The notes beneath the pieces were generated by a model. That model ran no database searches. It was given only the letters and a program-made list of their open reading frames with translations, and was not told where the DNA came from. A stretch of DNA of 64,000 nucleotides. It comes from Cephalotus follicularis. Its lineage: Eukaryota > Streptophyta > Magnoliopsida > Oxalidales > Cephalotaceae. The position numbers were made by a program, and so were the translations under genes. Below are positions 59,860 to 64,000 of this stretch, in pieces. How positions within the stretch are numbered: the first letter of the stretch is position 1; each line of letters starts with the position of its first letter. The DNA is taken from the NCBI GenBank assembly GCA_001972305.1, contig BDDD01000357.1:429772-493771 (forward strand), given 5' to 3'.

Positions 59860-60400
59860 CTTCTTTTATAGTGGTCTGGTATTTTTCAGACAAGGTTACC
59901 TAAGCTTTCTAGCCCCCGTAAGACATTTTATATCAAAGCGCTTAGGCAAAGAGACTTGGTCTTTGCGAGTGCTTAAGTGTTCATAGACCAAGTTTTAGGT
60001 ATGATCTATCAAGTTCTTATGGATTTGCATACTAGAATCTCATATGGTCTGATATTTTTCTGACCAGGTCATCTGGGCTTGCAGCCCTCATGGGGATACT
60101 TGTATTAAAGTGCTCAGTCCAATAACTTTGATCATTTAGAGTTGTTAAGGGTTCGCATCTCAAGATACGATATTGGCCTAGTATGACGAGTTCTTATGGC
60201 TTCGCCGACCATCGTTTGCTCCCTTGGGAGTCTTTTTGATTGCTTCTTTAGAAGTCTTTTAGTTGTTCCCTTAGGAATCTTTTAACATTTCTCCCTTAGG
60301 AGTCTTTAAACACTGCTCCCTTAGAAGTCTTTTAACATTGCTCCCTTGAGAGTCTTCAGGTACTCCTTTGACGGGAGTTTTCAGGTTCTCCTTTGACAGA
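59860..60400. repeat. Diverged tandem repeats in element J
   Basis: Two diverged copies of about 170 bp (TGGTCTG(G/A)TATTTTTC... at 59872 and 60044) are followed at 60215-60375 by about six units of 25-35 bp built on CTCCCTTAGGAGTCTTTTAACA. Tandem repeats at this position, between pol and the antisense ORF or 3' LTR, are usual in Tat/Ogre-type elements. Confidence 0.7.
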
Positions 60401-60699
60401 GTCTTATTGGGTTGGAGACTTTAGTCTGTTAGAGATGTTAGTATATTCTGACCTTAGTCTACTCTGATTATTCCCATAGGAGTGGTCTGATAAGCTTTTA
60501 TTAAAACTTTTGTTGAGAAAACTTGTTGGAGGGTGTTCAGAGGTTTGAGGACGTAAACATGGGACCTCTTGTCCCTTGCAAACTTGAAACTATAATTTTG
60601 GAACTGCTCTTTTTGAAGAAAAATTTCTTTGTATTGATGTTCATGAACATTTGTACATTTTTACACTCTTCATTGGTAATATTTCCTTAGATACTCAGT

Positions 60700-60948
60700 G
60701 TTCCAAGCTCTAGGAATCTCCCTACCCCCCAGAGTTTAAAGTTTGAATGTTCCAGGTCGGAGCACTTTCTTTACCTTGTAAGGTCCTTCACAATTAGGAG
60801 CTAGTTTTCCTCTTGTGCTAGTGGGATCTTCTACTGCCGCATTTCTAAGGACTAAGTCTCCCTCCCTTAGTGGTCTAGGGTTTTCCCTTTTGTTGTAGTA
60901 ACGGCTCACCCTCTATTGATAGGCTACTACTCTTATTGTAGCTTTATC
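60700..60948 (-). pseudogene. C-terminal end of pol of element J
   Basis: On the minus strand: VSRYYNKR, PRPLREGDLVLRNAAVEDP, GKLAPNCEGPYKVKKVLRPG and TFKL, the C-terminal integrase tail ('GDLVLR.......GKLAPNWEGPY.V') of Tat/Athila-type gypsy polyproteins. The upstream part is separated by LTR H at 60949. It is a fossil fragment. Confidence 0.78.
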
Positions 60949-63480
60949 TGTCACACCCCGTATTTCCATTTACGTTTACGTTACGACAAGCATGTGTGGT
61001 GATATCAGAAGAAGCATAAATATATTCCAGCATTCCATTCAACAATTCATAAATAAAAATTTGCTGAAGCATTCGATAAGCCGGAACATAAATACAAGTC
61101 ATCCGCAAGCATCCCATACTACGTGTGGGTAAAATCAACAATTATCCTTAACAAAGGAATACAACATAAACATGGGATGTGATCCGTTCGATACAATACA
61201 ATACATCATAAAGGAAATAACAACCTTAAGATGAAAAAAAGAAGCTCTCCAAACTTCGGCAGTAACTCCGATCGTCTTCGCTTAATCTGAAATTGTAGGG
61301 GTTAACCGTTGTCCTCACTTGGCTAAGTAGGTAGATAAAGCATGTGGAAGAATCTATAAATGTAAATATGCATGACAGATAATGAAATGGCATATATATA
61401 GATGTTTCAATATATACGCAATCATGCCAAGTGGCCATAAACAATCCATATGCAAGAATATCGCACAAGGGTACAATCAATTCATCCATGGTTTGGGTGT
61501 CACATGCCGCTATCTCCTAGCTCCGACTGTGCACTACCTAACTATCTCCTGCGCTCCGAGGATGATAGAACATGTAAAATTTACTACCGGCGTTGGCGGG
61601 TAGTTTAACAAATAAGATCTGCAATGCAGATTAGTTTAGGAGATCTCTTGGCCAACTCCTGGCACCCAGGATCCCTACCGCAGTCGGTGACCACAGCCAT
61701 CACCCGACCACCGGCAACAAGCACAAACAATACAAGCATTCAATAGTAATATTACATATATCAGCAATATGCAATATAAAAGTTATTTTCTTTAGAAACA
61801 TTAACAATTCATTTATCGTACGTCTCATAAGAGGAAAACGATATTAATTCAATAGTGGTTCTCAATTGGAGAACAAAACAGTAACAATGTCTCTATTAAG
61901 AGGAAAATAACAGTTGGTACGATAATAAGATTTTCAAATAGAAAACCGTTTACAAATCATTGTTTATGCTTTAAGCATTAGGTTGGTAAAATTCTTGAAT
62001 ATGTATTCATAACAGTAGAAATTTTACCCAATAACAGTAATAATAGTTACAATATAACATATCAGGGATATTTGCAACCACAAACAATTCAATCGATCCA
62101 TGTACACATTTTTACACCTACTATTTCAAAGCGTTGACAGTTGCCTGGTAAGCGTCGACGGTTAATGACTAGGCATCGATACTAACAACCTAAGCGTCGA
62201 CATTCTAAAGCTTATTATGCCATTTTTGTACCAAAGCCTCGACTGTCATGTGTAAGCGTCGACGCTTCTGGGTTTCATACGAATTCCAGGAGCAGTTTCA
62301 AAACAAGGGATGCATAAATTCAATCTAAACTCAATCCAATTCAACATGCAATCAAGTACAATCCATCACAACATATTATACATGTTATATGTTCAAAAAC
62401 ATGTCCAAATCCTCTACCTCAAAAGCTTATCCCAAGATCAATTTGGAAGTGATCTTTCACTTTGAGCTATCCAAGCTTTTCACCAACAAGCTTCCAAATC
62501 CAGCAAGATTAATCTATATCATGCATGTTTACAGGTTTTAGATATGAATTCAGTAGGTTAAACTAGTCATCTAACCATGATAACATCAAGGAATTGAACC
62601 GAAGCTTATAATTAAATCCCAAGTTCCATCTCTTTTGAACAACATAACAATTTCAGGTTCTAAATCCCAGATTCTCTCCCTAAACGTTTGTCAACAAAGG
62701 ACATGTATCTCTAATTTAATCTGCCTCCATAATTGTTAACCATAACACAACAAGGGATTTCGGTTACTTACCAATCCAGGTGATGTTCCAAGTTCCACTT
62801 TTGCACTTCATGCTCTTCTACATGCAACCTCTAGCCAATCCCTTTAGCAGCTTATTACACAGTGTTTCTAGCCCTCGCATTCAATCTCACAGAGTTGATA
62901 TAATGTCCAGTTGGTGTCTTTAATTTCGTCAGTTTCCCCCTTCCTTCATTGCACACTTCTCTCTCTTCACATGCATGCTCTCTTTTCATTGTTTTCTCTT
63001 AATTTGCAGATTGTGCAGGTGAAGGAAGACATGCAAGGCTCTTAGTCTGGGGTTAACAACAGCTGTCAAGGTCCCTTTTGCATGGCCAACACGTCTATGG
63101 ACGCATGCCCTTGTCCCCATCATGTCAGCTCTGCCATTTCCTTCCAATTGACACCTATTTTTACTCCAGAACACGACTAAAGCGTCGACGGTTAACCTTG
63201 GGCGTTGGCGGTTATACGCCTCTAAGTGTCAATGCTGGGCGTTTAAAGGTCAACGGTTGGCGCCTTCGTATTGTGCACGTGTCCGGATTAAGCATCGACG
63301 GTGTGTATCTAAGCGTCGGCGGTTTAATAACAAAATTCAATTCTTTTGTCTTTCATATAAAAATTCTATTCCAAGCAATTACCAACCACAATTTATAATA
63401 ATTGGACATTAAATTCAAATGAGTGCACATTTTATTAATCAGTATTACAATGTACACGAATTGAATTTGCGGTTATTACA
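60949..63480 (-). repeat. 3' LTR of element H
   Basis: About 2.53 kb, TGTAATAACC to GTGTGACA on the minus strand. Clusters of AAGCGTCGACGGTT-type words lie at 62130-62270 and 63175-63325, the same positions relative to the LTR ends as in F. Open frames inside are not genes. Confidence 0.88.
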
Positions 63481-63495
63481 TTCCCCCCTTCTTAA
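63481..63495 (-). other. Polypurine tract of element H
   Basis: On the minus strand AAGAAGGGGGGAA lies directly before the LTR start. Confidence 0.8.
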
Positions 63496-63529
63496 AGAAA
63501 ATTCAGCCACGAATTTAGCCCTTACATTA

Positions 63530-64000
63530 CATTCCGAATAAGTAGGGAAATGTCTCCATCATTTCTTCCTCACGCTCCCGCGTAGCTTCCTCCGCTCCGT
63601 GAAAACGCCATAGCACTTTGACCATAGGGATGGTCTTGTTCCTTAGTTACTTGTCCATTCTATCCACAATCCTTGTCGGCCTTTCCTCATATGTCAATCT
63701 GGGGCTAATGAATCCAGGATCATAGCTCAAGATGTGAGATGGGTCGGGTACGTATTTCCATAGCATGGAGACATGAAATACGTTATGCATGTCCGACAAA
63801 CTAGGTAGTAGTGCAATCTGGTATGCTACCTCCCCCACTCTCTCCAATATCTCGTAAGGTCCAATATACCTTGGAGCTAACTTCCCTTTAAGACCAAAAC
63901 GGTGTATCCCTTTCGAAGGTGAAATCTTCAAGAAAACATGATCTCCCTTCTCGAATTCCAGCTTTCTTCTCTTGCTATCGGCGTAACTCTTCTACCGACT
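63530..64000 (-). pseudogene. pol C-terminus of element H (integrase tail and chromodomain-like module), partial
   Basis: On the minus strand: FLKISPSKGIHRFGLKGKLA, RYIGPYEILERVGEVAYQI, NVFHVSMLWKYVPDPSHIL and LTYEERPTRIVDRMDK, then a chromodomain-like NKTIPMVKVLWRFHG, ATREREEEMMETFPYLF close to the polypurine tract. This is the integrase C-terminal tail and chromodomain of Tekay/Del-type chromoviruses; the chromodomain in that family directs insertion toward modified chromatin. The gene continues past the right edge. It is treated as part of a retroelement fossil, with at least one break in the visible part. Confidence 0.85.

Larger units (their letters stand above)
56287..60948 (-). mobile_element. 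Fossil Ty3/gypsy element J, Tat-lineage type, with an antisense ORF (minus strand)
   Basis: On the minus strand, reading from 60948 down: the C-terminal end of a gypsy pol (about 60948-60700), a non-coding region with tandem repeats (60400-59860), a long ORF lying antisense to the element (57291-59641 on the + strand), a polypurine tract and a 3' LTR of about 0.5 kb (56779-56287, TGATATGGG to TTTTGACATCA). An antisense ORF between pol and the 3' LTR is known from Tat-lineage elements such as Retand, Grande and RIRE2. The upstream part is cut by LTR H. The element is truncated and carries several further breaks. Confidence 0.62.
60949..64000 (-). mobile_element. Ty3/gypsy chromovirus-like element H (minus strand), running off the right edge
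   Basis: The 3' LTR (60949-63480) is followed, on the minus strand upstream, by a polypurine tract and the C-terminal part of pol. The LTR matches the F family: it ends GGGGTGTGACA on the minus strand, starts TGTAATAACCGC, and shares the CACTTAGC(T/C)GAGTGAGGACAA segment with 32180 and 44838. H interrupts the pol tail of element J. The rest of H is outside the window, so whether it is whole cannot be judged; what is visible looks less decayed than F. Confidence 0.87.

Overview
This is a transposon-packed stretch of a flowering-plant nuclear genome, most likely a eudicot. The signs are plant Ty3/gypsy and Ty1/copia LTR elements with initiator-Met tRNA primer sites, CACTA and hAT DNA transposons, and two intron- or UTR-bearing host genes of plant-specific families (DUF1218 and Dof). 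No species call is made.

Positions 1 to about 46,044 are essentially one nested heap. Its oldest layer appears to be a CACTA (En/Spm) transposon on the + strand whose 5' end lies left of the window. Its TNP2-like gene and its second (Transposase_24-like) gene can be followed as separate islands at 2372-2709, 2835-3925 (inverted), 17502-17660, 17847-18055, 20910-21777 and 28019-28263. Its 3' end with subterminal repeats is at about 45,520-46,044. Target-site duplications (TSDs) and resumed reading frames show what was inserted: LTR element B (TSD CTGCA), which carries copia-like element C (TSD GGCAG) in its 3' LTR; solo-like LTR D; a hAT transposon (TSD ATGTTGAG), itself hit by LTR E; and gypsy element F (TSD GCTAT), which carries copia-like element G. 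After B inserted, a block of about 1.2 kb (2710-3925) was inverted, moving CACTA coding sequence and the tip of B's 5' LTR together. Element A and a further LTR-like fragment adjoin the left side.

Positions about 46,045-56,071 form a small host-gene island. A four-exposed-helix DUF1218 membrane protein gene (47378-50558, three exons) runs toward a Dof zinc-finger transcription factor gene (52809-53696, minus strand), so the pair is convergent. Intron 1 of the DUF1218 gene contains a 670-bp non-autonomous hAT element with an 8-bp TSD.

Positions 56,072-64,000 return to transposons: a CACTA terminal scrap, a minus-strand Tat-like gypsy element (J) with an antisense ORF between pol and its 3' LTR, and a minus-strand chromovirus-like gypsy element (H) of the same LTR family as F that runs off the right edge.

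No operon-like or defence-like system is present. The most unusual signal is a short palindromic motif (core GTCGAC, often GCGTCGACGC) that recurs in clusters inside the LTRs or internal regions of at least four otherwise unrelated LTR families. Other notable items are the mapped inversion, a perfect 40-bp palindrome in LTR E, hairpin-like subterminal repeats of the CACTA element, and possible host-gene scraps near its 3' end.
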